DNA from: Planctomycetaceae bacterium | Lineage (GTDB): Bacteria > Planctomycetota > Planctomycetia > Pirellulales > PALSA-1355 | NCBI GenBank assembly: GCA_003153375.1 | Contig: PLYM01000235.1 | Span: 211-49,627 of the forward strand | Direction: 5' to 3' | DNA length: 49,417 nucleotides | Made by a program: the position numbers and the translations under genes | Shown: positions 27,588 to 36,981 of the stretch, one piece after another | How the letters are laid out: each line of letters opens with the position of its first letter | Position numbering within the stretch: the first letter of the stretch is position 1 | Notes under the pieces: generated by a model | The model's database searches: none | The model's input: the letters and a program-made list of their open reading frames with translations, nothing else | Told to the model about the DNA's origin: nothing

Positions 27588-29192
27588 TTAATCACGGCTG
27601 AACGTGATTCGATGCTGCCAGTGTGCGTCGTCGAGGTCCGGGAAATCAGTGCGCAGGTGCACGCCGCGGGTTTCTTCGCGGGCGGTGGCGGCGGCGATGA
27701 CAATGCGGGCCACGGTCAGCATGTTCTGCAGCTCCCAGCCATCGGTGTCGGAAAACTGCCGATCGAGCACGTAGCCGCACCAGCGATCGATCGTTTCGGC
27801 CGCTTCCAGCAAGTGCTGCCGATCGCGGCGCACGCCGGCGCTGCGCCAGACGAGGCTCTTGAGCGAATTGCGAATGTCGGCCAGGTCGAGCGCCTCGGCG
27901 GCGTCTTCGTGTGGAGGGTTGACCAGGGGCAAGGCGCGATAGTCGTCGGCCTGCCGGGCCACCTCGCGCGAGGCGCCGCGTCCTGCATGCGCGCCATAGA
28001 CCAGTCCTTCGAGCAGGCTGTTGCTCGCCAGCCGATTCGCGCCGTGCAAGCCGCTGGACGTGACTTCGCCGGCGGCCCACAACCCGTCAATCGTCGTGCG
28101 GCCTTCCATGTCGACCGTCACGCCGCCGATCATGTAATGCGCTCCGGGCCGCACCGGGATCCAATCGCGCGCGATGTCGAGACCAAACTCGGCACACGTG
28201 GCGGCGATGCCCGGAAAGCGGGCCCGCACGGCGACCGGATCCAGGTGCGTCAGGTCGAGATAGACGTTCGAGTGCCGCGTGCGATCCATCTGCGAAACAA
28301 TCGCGCGACTCACGATGTCGCGGGGAGCCAACTCGGCGCGCGGGTCATAGTCGGGCATGAAGCGGTGGCCGGCCCGATCGACCAGCTGGGCGCCCTCGCC
28401 GCGCATGGCTTCGGTGATCAAGCTGCGGCTGCTGCCGGCAATGTAGAGCACCGTGGGGTGAAACTGCATAAACTCCATGTCGCGCAGCTCGGCGCCGGCC
28501 CGATAGGCGATCGCCAGGCCGTCGCCGGTAGCGACCTCGGGGTTGGTGGTTTCACGATAAATTTGCCCCGTGCCGCCGGTGCAGAGAATCGTTTGCTTGG
28601 CCCAGACCAGCGTCTTGCCTTGCTCGGCGCTCCAGACCAGCGCGCCGCGGCAGCGGCCTTGGTCGGTCAGCAGGTCGAGCGTGAAGGCGTTTTCCCACGT
28701 CTCGACGTTCGGTAGCGCGCACGCGCGATCGATCACGGCGCGCATCACTTCTTTGCCCGTGGCATCGCCCAGAGCATGGACGATGCGGTGATGGCTGTGG
28801 CCGCCTTCGCGGCCCAGGGCCAGCGTGCCCGACTCCTGATCGAAATGGGTGCCCCACTGCACCAGTTCGTTGATGCGCTCGGGGGCTTCGCGCACGACCA
28901 TTTCGACCACGTCGGGATCGCACAGATGTCCGCCAGCCGAGAGCGTGTCGGCGATGTGATCTTCGAAACGATCCTCGGGATCGAGCACGCCGGCGATGCC
29001 GCCCTGGGCATAGTTGCTGTTCGATTGCTGCATGGCGCTCTTGGTGATCACCAGCACCGATTGATCGGGCGCCACCGCCAGCGCGGCCCGCAGACCGGCC
29101 AGGCCGCCACCGATGATCAGCACGTCGGCAAAGCGGTGCGGCACGCGCTTCGGATGAAAGGGAACGAGGTAACGTGGGATGCGTTCGAGCAT
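27588..29192 (-). CDS. nadB: L-aspartate oxidase
   Basis: This 534-residue FAD enzyme oxidises L-aspartate to iminoaspartate, the first step of de novo NAD synthesis. It has the dinucleotide-binding VLIIGGGLAGLRAAL at 24-38, SNSNYAQGGIAG and the GGHSHHRIVHALGDATG region, MEFMQFHPT, PGAHYMIGGV with its catalytic-type His, and GEVTSSGLHGANRLASNSLLE (given in parts) with the conserved Arg. A fumarate-reductase-type C-terminal helical domain follows. Length is normal. The ATG at 29192 gives a typical N-terminus; the frame upstream to 29492 overlaps the next gene. No nadA or nadC is in the window. It starts 59 bp after the stop of the DUF4175-like gene, so the two may share a transcript. Confidence 0.94.
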   Translation of the reverse strand: MLERIPRYLVPFHPKRVPHRFADVLIIGGGLAGLRAALAVAPDQSVLVITKSAMQQSNSNYAQGGIAGVLDPEDRFEDHIADTLSAGGHLCDPDVVEMVVREAPERINELVQWGTHFDQESGTLALGREGGHSHHRIVHALGDATGKEVMRAVIDRACALPNVETWENAFTLDLLTDQGRCRGALVWSAEQGKTLVWAKQTILCTGGTGQIYRETTNPEVATGDGLAIAYRAGAELRDMEFMQFHPTVLYIAGSSRSLITEAMRGEGAQLVDRAGHRFMPDYDPRAELAPRDIVSRAIVSQMDRTRHSNVYLDLTHLDPVAVRARFPGIAATCAEFGLDIARDWIPVRPGAHYMIGGVTVDMEGRTTIDGLWAAGEVTSSGLHGANRLASNSLLEGLVYGAHAGRGASREVARQADDYRALPLVNPPHEDAAEALDLADIRNSLKSLVWRSAGVRRDRQHLLEAAETIDRWCGYVLDRQFSDTDGWELQNMLTVARIVIAAATAREETRGVHLRTDFPDLDDAHWQHRITFSRD

Positions 29193-29251
29193 GGCAGTGG
29201 CGGGGCAACCTTGTGAAGACAGCGGCGGCGTGTGGGCAATCGGGCGAGGGT

Positions 29252-32200
29252 TTACTTGCCGCCGCGCGCGGTTCCCTGCGAGTAGGCTTTGGATTGATCG
29301 AGATATTCCAACGGCGGCGTCGTGCGGCGCGATTCCTTGACCCCTTGCACCTGATCGTCGCGGGTTGCTTTGCCCCGCATGCTCGTGGCCCGGGGACGCA
29401 GGCCCAGACTGCGCAGCGACTCGTCCAACTCGCGGCGAGCGGCCGTTCCTTCGGTGCCGGCCGATTGCGACTGCTTGCGCATCTGCTCCCACCGCTCGAC
29501 AAAGTTCTGCAAATCCTTCTTGGTCCAGCCCAAGCGATTCAACAACTCGGGGTCGGGGCGGTCCTTCCGCAATTCATCCTTCAAATGATTGACCGCCAAA
29601 TCCGTGGCCTTGCGCGCGTAATCAAGATTGGCCGCGTCGGCCTGCTCGTCGCCGCGCGTGTCGGACGGTTTATTGGGCCGCGTCGACTGCGGCGGCTTCC
29701 CGGCGCCGGGAGCGCCCGAGGACTGCGCACCGGCCGAGTCAGCCGGCTCGTCGCTGGAGCTATTCGACGATTGCGATCCGGGACCGCCCTTGGGTTGGGG
29801 TTTGCCGGCGCCGCTTTGGTCGCCAGCGGAGGAATCGGTCTTGGAACCCTCACCGGGTTTCGAGCCGCTGGAGCCGGATTTTTGCTTGGCCTGCTGATCG
29901 CGGCCCGCGCGATCCGAGGTCTCGCCGCCGCCGCTTTCGTCGGCTTGGCCGGCGCCTTCGTCCGAGGGCGTGTTTTCGCCTGGTCCGCCAGTGCCGGGCT
30001 TGTTGGCCTTCTGGCCGCCACCTTTCTTGCCCCCGCCCGATTCGTCACCGGAGTTCTGCCCCTGCGAGTCCGATTCCTTTTCACTGTTGCTCGGCGACTG
30101 CGCCTCGTCGCCGGGCTTCTCGTCCTTGTCGTCGGGCGAGGAGGACTGCGATTTGTCGCGCCCTTGATTCTGCTTCGCCGAACTCGGCGAGCCCTTCGGA
30201 TCGCTGCCCTTTTGGCCGGCGCCGGCGGAGCCCTTTTCCTTTTCCGGTTCGCCGCCTTTCGCTTCATCGCCTTGCTGATCGCGTGGCTGCTTTTCCTGGG
30301 AGTTCTTGGCGTCGCCCTTGGCTTTGTCGCCCTGGCCCGGTTGGCCTTCGGTTTGTTTTTCGGCGCCGTCCGAGGCCTCGTCACCTTGCGATTCGCGGCC
30401 GCGGCCATCGCGATCCGCCGGCTGCTTGCGACCTTGGCCCGAATTCTTCTCGCTGGGCTTCACCCCATCGGACGGCTTTTCGTCTGAGCCGTCGGCCGAG
30501 TCCGACTTGCCCGCTGGCTTGTCGCCGCTCTTGGCAGGTTTGTCGGGCTGGCCCTGGGCTTGTTGGTCGTCGCCGGGCGTGCCCTGTTCGCCATCAGATT
30601 TCTTGCCGGGGGATTGCTTGCCGGGCTTCGGACTCTGTCCCGACTTTTCCCCCTCACCAGACTTTGCCGAGTCATCGCCGTCGGCACGGTCGCCCTTTGA
30701 ACTATCGCCCGAGTCACCCTTGTCGTCCGCTGAAGCGCCGCCGGAGCGCGACTTGTCGCCGGCTCCCTTCTTGCCGCCTTGCGATTTCTGGCCGGCCTGG
30801 TTTTCGCCGGCCTCGCCCGGGTTCTCACCCTTGCCGGCGCCCTGGCTCGACGACTGGCCCGACTTGCCCTGCTGCCCCGGCTGCCCCTTCTCGCCATCCT
30901 GTCCGCCGCCCTGATCATTGCCTTGTCCGTTATCGCCGGCGCCGGCTCCCTTCTGCTCCGACTTGCCCTGCGACCGATCCGACGGATCGTTCTTCTTGTT
31001 CGGCGGACGTTTGGCTTGCTTGTCTTCTTTGCCCTGCGGCTCTTGGCCTGGCTGTTCCCCCGAACGCTCGCGGCTGTCGGACTTCGCACCCTCGGAGGGC
31101 GGTTGATCACCCTGCCCCTCGTGGGACTGCTGTTTGTCACCCGGCTTTTGCTTGTCGCCCGACTTTTGCTGATCGCCGCCCTGCTGCTTGTCACCCTTGT
31201 CGGATTGCTGCTTGTCGTCCGATTGTTGTTTGTCGCCGGGGCGTTGCTTGTCGCCAGCCTGTGGTTGGTCGCCGGGCTTTTGTGGGTCGCCAGATTTTTG
31301 TTGCGAGCCCGGCTGCTTTTCGGCACTTTGGCCTTGGCCAGATTTTTCTTGGGCTTGCTCTTGCTGCCGCTCAAGGATCTTTTCGATCGCGCTGCCGTCG
31401 TCGGAACCGTCGTTGGCAACGTTCTGATCGGCTGGCTGGTTGGCGGCGGACGTGTTGTCCTTGTTGTCCTTCTTGTCGCGAGACGAATCAGCCGTTGATG
31501 AACCCGCCTCGCCGGGCTTGCCGGCCTGCTGGTCGCTGTGCGGTTGATCGGCGTTGTTGGCGACCGGATCGGATTTGGCGCCGTGCTCGCCCTCGACCGG
31601 CTTACGATCCCCGGGACGAGTGGGAGGCTGGGTCGCGGCCTGGGCCGCCTTTTCCTCGGCCGCCGGGTCGTGACCATCTCCCGCCCCGTCGTCTTTGTCG
31701 CCGCGCTGGCCGGCGGGCTCTGGCTTGGCAATGCCTGGCTCGCCCTTTTGTGCCACGCGGTCGCTCTTGTTCTCTGGCTTCACTGCCGACGCGATGCGAA
31801 TGCGTCGCGGGGGAGTGGTGACGCGATTGGGCAGCGGATCCTTGTTGTCTTCGGCCCAGGCTGAATACTCCACGACGTCGCCCGCCTTGAGGCCCAGCCG
31901 CCGCGGCTCGAAGCGGAACTTCCGGTCGCACTGGCCGCGCCACACTTCGTCGAGCAGCGGTTTGTCCAGAATGTTACGCCCAGCCAAGGTGGCCACGAGC
32001 TTGATGGTTCGCAGGGCAAAGTCGGGATCGTGGGCCACGATCTCCAAGTCGACCACGCCGTTGAGCGGCAGATCGAGCTCGTCGCTCTTGGGTCCGACGA
32101 ATTGAATCTCCGGCGACAGGTCGCGCGTGATTTCGATCTGGTGGCGAACCGGCTGCGGGTTTTGTTGCCCCTGCTCGTTTTTGAACAGCAGTTGATAGCT

Positions 32201-33412
32201 GGTGTGCCGCGCGGTCTGCCGATCTTCCTTCAGTTCGAGCGTGAAAGTTCCCCGGGCCGCCTGCTGCTCGGCTTTCATGCGAACGTCGACCTTGCCGTCG
32301 CAGTCGAAATCGATGCCGGCCGACTGCATGTCTTGATTCGCCAGGGCTTCGATCGTGATCTCGGTGCCCTCGATGGCCTTGATGTCACCCTGGTATTCCA
32401 CGCGCTGCGCGAGCAGCCCGGTATAGGCGGGATATTTGTAGTTCACCCGTTCCACGACGATCGTGGGCGCGGCGACCACCTCGACGTGATACGTGCGCGT
32501 CGTGGCATCTCCGGCCGCGATGCGATAGGTCAGGCTCTGCTGCAACGACGACTCGCCGGCCGGCAACAGGCAAGAGTATTTGTAACCATCGGGCGGCAGG
32601 TTCATCTCGACGGCCCGATCGACCAACTGACCGTCGTCGGTCGAGTAGTAGAGCAACACCTTGCCCTCGGCGGTCAAACCGCCGACGCGGGCCGCGACCG
32701 TCAGTTGTTGACCGCGAAACACGCGGGCGTCTCCCGGTTCGATTTCGACGATCGAAGTGCGCGTCGGCGCGCTAATCTCGGCCCAGGGCAGCACCACGCG
32801 CTCGACCGTCTGGAACAGATCCTTGGGCGAGAACAGCGCATACAACGCGCAGACCAAGACGATCGCGATCAGTGCATAGCCAATGTGGATCAGCTTCGAG
32901 CGGTCGACGGCCGTCTCGGCGCGTCCCTTGGCCAGGTTCGTGGCCGCCTGTTCCTCGATGGCTTGATAGACGACCGGCGACAAGGCGCCGGGGTGAGCGC
33001 GAAACAGCAGGAAATTGACCAGGCCATTTTTCATGCCCGGCCGGCTGCGCTCGATCGTATGGGCGGCGTAAATCGGATTGATTCGCTTGAGCAGCAGCGG
33101 CAGCACGTCGGCGGCCAGAAAATAGATCGCCGCGATCACGAAGCCAGCCAACGCCAGCAGCCGGCCGATAAAGCCCAAGCCGCCGGTAATCACCCAATGA
33201 TCAATCAGTGCAACCAAAAAGAAATAGGTCACGCTGCCGGCGACGAGCAGCATCACGCTGCCCGTCAGGTCGACGCTGCGGACGTGGCTGCGCGTGCGGC
33301 GCAACTGGTCGTCGATGAACTGCTCGTACTCGACCAGACGCCCCTGAGGGGCCTGTTTCGGCGGGGGCGGAGGAACCGCCTGGGGCGCCGCTGGATCGCT
33401 GTGAGTCGCCAT
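29252..33412 (-). CDS. Giant DUF4175-like membrane protein with long low-complexity region
   Basis: This protein of 1386 residues has three parts. The first (about 1-200) has three membrane spans (about 52-72, 80-105 and 175-195). The second (about 210-540) is a beta-rich extracytoplasmic part with RVFRGQQLTVAARVGG and DVVEYSAWAEDNKDPLPN, as in DUF4175-type proteins. The third is roughly 715 residues (DNA 29640-31790) made almost only of Gly, Ser, Lys, Gln, Asp, Glu and Pro, with short repeats such as GDKQQ. A conserved C-terminal domain of about 125 residues follows (ARKATDLAVNHLKDEL, LGWTKKDLQNFVERWEQM). I start at the ATG at 33412, preceded by AGAGAG; the frame continues upstream to 33499. 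Function is unknown; in other bacteria relatives lie near MoxR/BatA-type genes, which are not seen here. Confidence 0.8.
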   Translation of the reverse strand: MATHSDPAAPQAVPPPPPKQAPQGRLVEYEQFIDDQLRRTRSHVRSVDLTGSVMLLVAGSVTYFFLVALIDHWVITGGLGFIGRLLALAGFVIAAIYFLAADVLPLLLKRINPIYAAHTIERSRPGMKNGLVNFLLFRAHPGALSPVVYQAIEEQAATNLAKGRAETAVDRSKLIHIGYALIAIVLVCALYALFSPKDLFQTVERVVLPWAEISAPTRTSIVEIEPGDARVFRGQQLTVAARVGGLTAEGKVLLYYSTDDGQLVDRAVEMNLPPDGYKYSCLLPAGESSLQQSLTYRIAAGDATTRTYHVEVVAAPTIVVERVNYKYPAYTGLLAQRVEYQGDIKAIEGTEITIEALANQDMQSAGIDFDCDGKVDVRMKAEQQAARGTFTLELKEDRQTARHTSYQLLFKNEQGQQNPQPVRHQIEITRDLSPEIQFVGPKSDELDLPLNGVVDLEIVAHDPDFALRTIKLVATLAGRNILDKPLLDEVWRGQCDRKFRFEPRRLGLKAGDVVEYSAWAEDNKDPLPNRVTTPPRRIRIASAVKPENKSDRVAQKGEPGIAKPEPAGQRGDKDDGAGDGHDPAAEEKAAQAATQPPTRPGDRKPVEGEHGAKSDPVANNADQPHSDQQAGKPGEAGSSTADSSRDKKDNKDNTSAANQPADQNVANDGSDDGSAIEKILERQQEQAQEKSGQGQSAEKQPGSQQKSGDPQKPGDQPQAGDKQRPGDKQQSDDKQQSDKGDKQQGGDQQKSGDKQKPGDKQQSHEGQGDQPPSEGAKSDSRERSGEQPGQEPQGKEDKQAKRPPNKKNDPSDRSQGKSEQKGAGAGDNGQGNDQGGGQDGEKGQPGQQGKSGQSSSQGAGKGENPGEAGENQAGQKSQGGKKGAGDKSRSGGASADDKGDSGDSSKGDRADGDDSAKSGEGEKSGQSPKPGKQSPGKKSDGEQGTPGDDQQAQGQPDKPAKSGDKPAGKSDSADGSDEKPSDGVKPSEKNSGQGRKQPADRDGRGRESQGDEASDGAEKQTEGQPGQGDKAKGDAKNSQEKQPRDQQGDEAKGGEPEKEKGSAGAGQKGSDPKGSPSSAKQNQGRDKSQSSSPDDKDEKPGDEAQSPSNSEKESDSQGQNSGDESGGGKKGGGQKANKPGTGGPGENTPSDEGAGQADESGGGETSDRAGRDQQAKQKSGSSGSKPGEGSKTDSSAGDQSGAGKPQPKGGPGSQSSNSSSDEPADSAGAQSSGAPGAGKPPQSTRPNKPSDTRGDEQADAANLDYARKATDLAVNHLKDELRKDRPDPELLNRLGWTKKDLQNFVERWEQMRKQSQSAGTEGTAARRELDESLRSLGLRPRATSMRGKATRDDQVQGVKESRRTTPPLEYLDQSKAYSQGTARGGK

Positions 33413-33485
33413 GACTCTCTGCTCGCATTCCGAGTGTGCCACTCCCGGCAGGCGCGCTACGGCTCTGGCACGGTGGCATTGCTTA

Positions 33486-33494
33486 AGTATAGCA
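33486..33494 (-). promoter_or_regulatory. Candidate extended -10 promoter for the DUF4175-like gene
   Basis: On the minus strand TGCTATACT (33486-33494) matches an extended -10 element (TGn plus TATACT). It lies in the 176-bp gap between the HEAT-repeat gene and the giant gene and would give a leader of about 65 nt. The -35 region is poor. Confidence 0.35.
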
Positions 33495-33588
33495 GCCAAG
33501 GGCAGCCGACGACGCCGATTGGCACGGACGGCGGGCGGCTAAAATCGAGGATTGGACCGGCCTTTTGACAGTTGCCGCCCCAAGGGGC

Positions 33589-35295
33589 TCAATTGTCCGC
33601 CGGCGTCGCGTCAACGACCGCGCCCATCCGCTCCAAGGCCGCCACCGCGGCTTTGCGGACCGAGGGATCGGGGTCGCGGGTCACGGCGCGCAAGGCCTGC
33701 TCCGCGCCGCGCGCCGGCTTGCCAAGCTTTCCCAAAGCTTCGGCCGAGCCGCGACGCACCGCGGTCGTCGAACTTTGCAACCCTTGCATCAACACCGGCA
33801 GCGTGAGCCGGACCAATTGCTCGTCAACCGGCCCGATATGAACCATCGCATAGGCGCTGCTAACCCGAACCACCGGATCGGGCGATTCCAACCCCCGGCG
33901 CAACTGCGGCAGCGCCACCTTCGCCGAGGGTCCAATCTGGCCTAGAGCATAGGCCGCGGCCGCGCGGACGCGCTCATCGGGATCGTCGAGCGCTTTGATG
34001 ATGGCTCCCTGAGCCGGAGTCGCGGAGCTGCCGAGACCGGCCAAGGCGAACAGCACTTCGCGACGGACGTGCGGATCCTTGTCGACCATGGCGGCCGCCA
34101 GGCCGTCGAGCGAGCCGACGGCTTTGGGGCCAAGCCGTGAGAGCATTTCGGCGGCGCGACCGCGGGTTTCAGCCCGCTTCAGCGCGGCCGTCATCGCGGG
34201 CGTCGCGGCATCGCCCAGGTGCGGCAATGCGTCCACCGCTTCCTCGGCGGCGGCCGGAGCGCCCTTGGCAATCGCCTCGGCGAGAATGGGCGCCAGCACG
34301 GCAGGTTCCAGCTCAAGGCCGATCAAGCCCTTGAGCGCGGTCAATTGCACTTGCGGGTTCTTGTTGCTCAAAGCCTTGGTCAGATACTCGATCGCTTGTT
34401 TGCGAGCTTCCGCATTCTCGGGCTCGATGCGAGCCAAGGCCCAGGCGCTGACCGTGGCCAGCAGGTCCTCGGGCTTGGTCAGCGTTTCACGCAGCACGTC
34501 GGCTGCTGGCATCGCGGCGGGTCCAATCCGACCCAGCGCAAAAGCCGCGCTGTTGCGAACGCCCGGGTCGCGGTCCGCCAGGCGCTCGCTGATGGCTGGC
34601 ACGGCCGGCGCCGCTTCGGGACCGATCTTGCCCAGCGCGATCAGCGCCTCGCGGCGCACTAGCGGCCGGTCGTCTTTCAAAGCGGCGATCAGACCGTTGA
34701 CCGCCTCTTTGGCATCGTTGCCCAACTCGCCCAAGGCCAAGGCGGCCCAGTAGCGCGTGGCCGGTTTCCCCAGCGCTTTATCGAGGGCCGGAACCGCGGC
34801 GGCGCCGTGATCGGTCAAGCCGCTCAGCGCGGCGATGCGCACCGCGGGATCGGAATCATCCAATGCCTTGGCGAAGGCCGCGATCTCGATAGCCGGATCG
34901 GGATGAATGGCTTCCAGGGCCGAGATCGCCACGCGGCGCACATGCGCGTCAGGGTCCTCGATCAGTTGCACCAGCGCGCCGGCCGCGGGGGCAGCGGCTG
35001 GACCAATCAATTGCAGGGCCCGCGCGGCGTGGGCACGGACGCGCGGCGAGCTGTCGGCCAACTGGCCCGTCAGATCATTGACCGCATCCTTGGCCCCGAC
35101 CCCTAAGTGGCCCAGGCTATCAATCGCCGCAATGCGCACCTTTTCGTCGCTGCTCTTGAGCGAGTCGGTCAGCTTGGCCAGCGAATCTTGCGCGGCCGTG
35201 GCCGGGCGCGGACACACGAGCACGGCGGCCGTCAGGGCGAGCAGGAACCAAGCGGCGCGAGCGCGAAAGACAAGTCGCGGAGAGTCATTTTGCAT
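33589..35295 (-). CDS. Secreted HEAT-repeat protein
   Basis: This 568-residue protein has a signal peptide (MQNDSPRL, a hydrophobic core, and a likely cut after ATAA near residue 35) and then consists almost entirely of HEAT repeats, about fifteen units of roughly 31-37 residues. Repeat marks such as DSDPAVRIAAL, DRDPGVRNSAAFALGRIG, DKDPHVRREVLFALAGLG and DPDERVRAAAAYALGQIG recur through to the C-terminus. HEAT arrays form curved scaffolds for protein binding; no enzyme domain is present. The ATG at 35295 gives the signal peptide a normal n-region; an upstream ATG at 35331 is possible. It lies upstream of and on the same strand as the giant DUF4175-like gene, so a joint envelope role is possible but unproven. 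Confidence 0.87.
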   Translation of the reverse strand: MQNDSPRLVFRARAAWFLLALTAAVLVCPRPATAAQDSLAKLTDSLKSSDEKVRIAAIDSLGHLGVGAKDAVNDLTGQLADSSPRVRAHAARALQLIGPAAAPAAGALVQLIEDPDAHVRRVAISALEAIHPDPAIEIAAFAKALDDSDPAVRIAALSGLTDHGAAAVPALDKALGKPATRYWAALALGELGNDAKEAVNGLIAALKDDRPLVRREALIALGKIGPEAAPAVPAISERLADRDPGVRNSAAFALGRIGPAAMPAADVLRETLTKPEDLLATVSAWALARIEPENAEARKQAIEYLTKALSNKNPQVQLTALKGLIGLELEPAVLAPILAEAIAKGAPAAAEEAVDALPHLGDAATPAMTAALKRAETRGRAAEMLSRLGPKAVGSLDGLAAAMVDKDPHVRREVLFALAGLGSSATPAQGAIIKALDDPDERVRAAAAYALGQIGPSAKVALPQLRRGLESPDPVVRVSSAYAMVHIGPVDEQLVRLTLPVLMQGLQSSTTAVRRGSAEALGKLGKPARGAEQALRAVTRDPDPSVRKAAVAALERMGAVVDATPADN

Positions 35296-35454
35296 GAGAG
35301 GCAGTTTTTTCGGGATGGGCGCTTTTTGCATAACCGGCGCTTTCTCGAGGGACCAAAGACTTCATGTCTGCCGGGCGGGCGCCATGCCGCCGCGTCACCC
35401 CAGGGGGCGCCACGACGAACCACGCGCAACGATCCGCGAGCTTCCTCACCGGCA

Positions 35455-35483
35455 TTGTACCCGGACAGTTGGCAATGTATACA
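35455..35483 (+). promoter_or_regulatory. Candidate sigma70 promoter for the Gly/Tyr-rich secreted protein
   Basis: TTGTAC (35455-35460) and TATACA (35478-35483) are separated by 17 bp, with an overlapping TACAAT. A start near 35490 would give a leader of about 40 nt to the ATG at 35532. It is one of the better promoter matches in the window. Confidence 0.45.
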
Positions 35484-35531
35484 ATTTCTTGGGGAGCACC
35501 AACGTCTCGATTTTCTCGTGGAGCCGTCGCC

Positions 35532-36248
35532 ATGTCCGTTCACGTTCCGCCGCGCTGGTGGTTGTTTGTCGGGAGCGTAGGGTTCGCGACCGTCATCTAC
35601 GCCACGGTCGCTGGCGCGCAGGTCTATTCGAGCGGAGGGTACTATGCGAAGCCGTACTACGGCGGCTATGGCGGATACGGCTATGGATACGGCGCCGGCA
35701 TTGGCTCGACGGCGGCCGGCAGTTATCTGGGCGGGATGGCCCAGGCCATTCGCGCGGCCGGAGAATATAACCTCAACACCTCGGCTGCCGACATCAACGA
35801 GCAACAAGCCTTGAAGCTCGACACGGAAAACCAGGTCGAGTGGACCAAGGCCTACATCGAGATGCAGAACATGAAGCATGCCTATCACAAGGAACAAGAG
35901 GCTCCGCCGGTTCCGCCCGAAACCTGGGCCCGCTTGGCCCACGCCGCCGCCACGCCACGGCTGACGCCCAGTCAGTTGGATCCCGTGACCGGCACCATCA
36001 ACTGGCCGACGATGTTGCAAGGCCCCGATTTCAAGAACGACCGGGCCCTGCTCGACAAGCTCTTCTCCGATCGGGCCAAGTCGCGCGGCGCCATCGGCGT
36101 CGCCGGCTTCAACCAGATTCGCGAAGGCACGGACCGCATGCTCGACGCGCTCAAAGCCCACATCCAGCAAGTGCCCATCCGCGAGTACAACCTGGCCCGC
36201 AACTTCCTGACCAGCCTCGGCTACGAAGCCAACTTCCCGGCGGGGTGA
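35532..36248 (+). CDS. Hypothetical secreted protein with Gly/Tyr-rich N-terminal segment
   Basis: I do not recognise a named family for this 238-residue protein. It starts with a signal-like sequence (MSVHVPPRWW followed by a hydrophobic core ending near AGAQ, residues 1-30). A Gly/Tyr-rich stretch (YGGYGGYGYGYGAG) and a helical region with SYLGGMAQAIRAAGEYNLNTS come next; many planctomycete genomes carry several secreted proteins with this kind of segment. The C-terminal half has WPTMLQGPDF, LDKLFSDRAKS and a closing helix. I chose the ATG at 35532 because it gives the signal peptide; the open frame starts at 35364 but lies across the promoter-like elements. It is divergent from the HEAT-repeat gene. 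Confidence 0.75.
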   Translation: MSVHVPPRWWLFVGSVGFATVIYATVAGAQVYSSGGYYAKPYYGGYGGYGYGYGAGIGSTAAGSYLGGMAQAIRAAGEYNLNTSAADINEQQALKLDTENQVEWTKAYIEMQNMKHAYHKEQEAPPVPPETWARLAHAAATPRLTPSQLDPVTGTINWPTMLQGPDFKNDRALLDKLFSDRAKSRGAIGVAGFNQIREGTDRMLDALKAHIQQVPIREYNLARNFLTSLGYEANFPAG

Positions 36249-36307
36249 CGTCACTTTGAGGCAGGTCTACTTCAGCAGCAGTCTTTGCCGGCTAGGTTCG
36301 TTCTGGA

Positions 36308-36907
36308 CTAGCTTGACGAACCCGGATTCAAGGAAAGAGTTGTGACAACCGACGTGTTTGTATTCGTCGTCGACGAAATGACCACTGAGGGGCTAGACGG
36401 TCCGGTTGGACCCTGCACGGGAGACGGCACGGAGCCAATTGGTAAACGGCTCGGCTCAAAATGTACGACTCGAAAAGGGTCGCTTTCGATCGTCGCCGAC
36501 GAAAGCTGCACGTCTTTCGGCGGCTGTAGTTGGACCAACTCACGGTGCGTAATCGGGGATCGCTTGCCGAGCGCTGCGACCTGATTGACCGCGGTCTTTC
36601 TCGCAGACACTAGAATTTCTGAGACCTGGGGTAACTGAACGCCGACCGCCAAAGCGAGTACAACCGCAAGCGTCTCGTACGCCTGGAGCGGCACGGCGAT
36701 CACACGATAGACTTTCGAGCCCGCCTTGAGCGCGAGCAGACACAGTCCTTGAACAGTGCCTAGAAAGTCCACCTCGTCTGCGCCATCGAAGTCCTTTGCC
36801 GTGAAGTCGGAATCGACTAACGCGACCTTCGTTGGATCGAACGTCGGATGTGTGACTTGCAGCAATCGCTCGATTTGCTTATCCGTGTCGTCAAAACTTA
36901 TCGGCAT
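36308..36907 (-). CDS. Hypothetical protein, orphan in a lower-G+C pocket
   Basis: This 199-residue product has no family I recognise. Reality of the gene is supported by a strong ribosome site (AGGGAGGG five bases before the ATG at 36907) and a sigma70-like promoter 46-74 bases upstream. The N-terminal part is acidic and helical (DDTDKQIERLLQ), the middle has a hydrophobic stretch (ETLAVVLALAVGV, about 78-90) followed by SARKTAVNQVAALGKRSP, and the C-terminus is Ser/Thr/Pro-rich and probably disordered. Base composition is clearly lower in G+C than its neighbours, which fits either a fast-evolving gene or acquisition from elsewhere. It is convergent with the secreted-protein gene and divergent from the 84-residue gene. 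Confidence 0.65.
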   Translation of the reverse strand: MPISFDDTDKQIERLLQVTHPTFDPTKVALVDSDFTAKDFDGADEVDFLGTVQGLCLLALKAGSKVYRVIAVPLQAYETLAVVLALAVGVQLPQVSEILVSARKTAVNQVAALGKRSPITHRELVQLQPPKDVQLSSATIESDPFRVVHFEPSRLPIGSVPSPVQGPTGPSSPSVVISSTTNTNTSVVTTLSLNPGSSS

Positions 36908-36952
36908 TTCTGCCCTCCCTTGGCTTTTGCCTGTCTCCGATTTAGCACCTCT

Positions 36953-36981
36953 ATTTTAGCAGATTATCGGCACGCACTCAA
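36953..36981 (-). promoter_or_regulatory. Sigma70-like promoter for the orphan gene at 36308-36907
   Basis: On the minus strand TTGAGT (36976-36981) and TAAAAT (36953-36958, 5/6) are exactly 17 bp apart. The deduced start is about 40 nt upstream of the ATG at 36907. It is the best-spaced promoter pair in the window. Confidence 0.55.

Noticed and set aside
30283-31821. Cys/Arg-rich 512-codon frame in the giant protein's low-complexity region
   Set aside because: Complement of repetitive Gly/Lys/Gln codons; the bias explains the open frame.
32030-33568. 512-codon plus-strand frame opposite the DUF4175-like N-terminal part
   Set aside because: It lies opposite clear membrane and beta-domain sequence and has no family resemblance.
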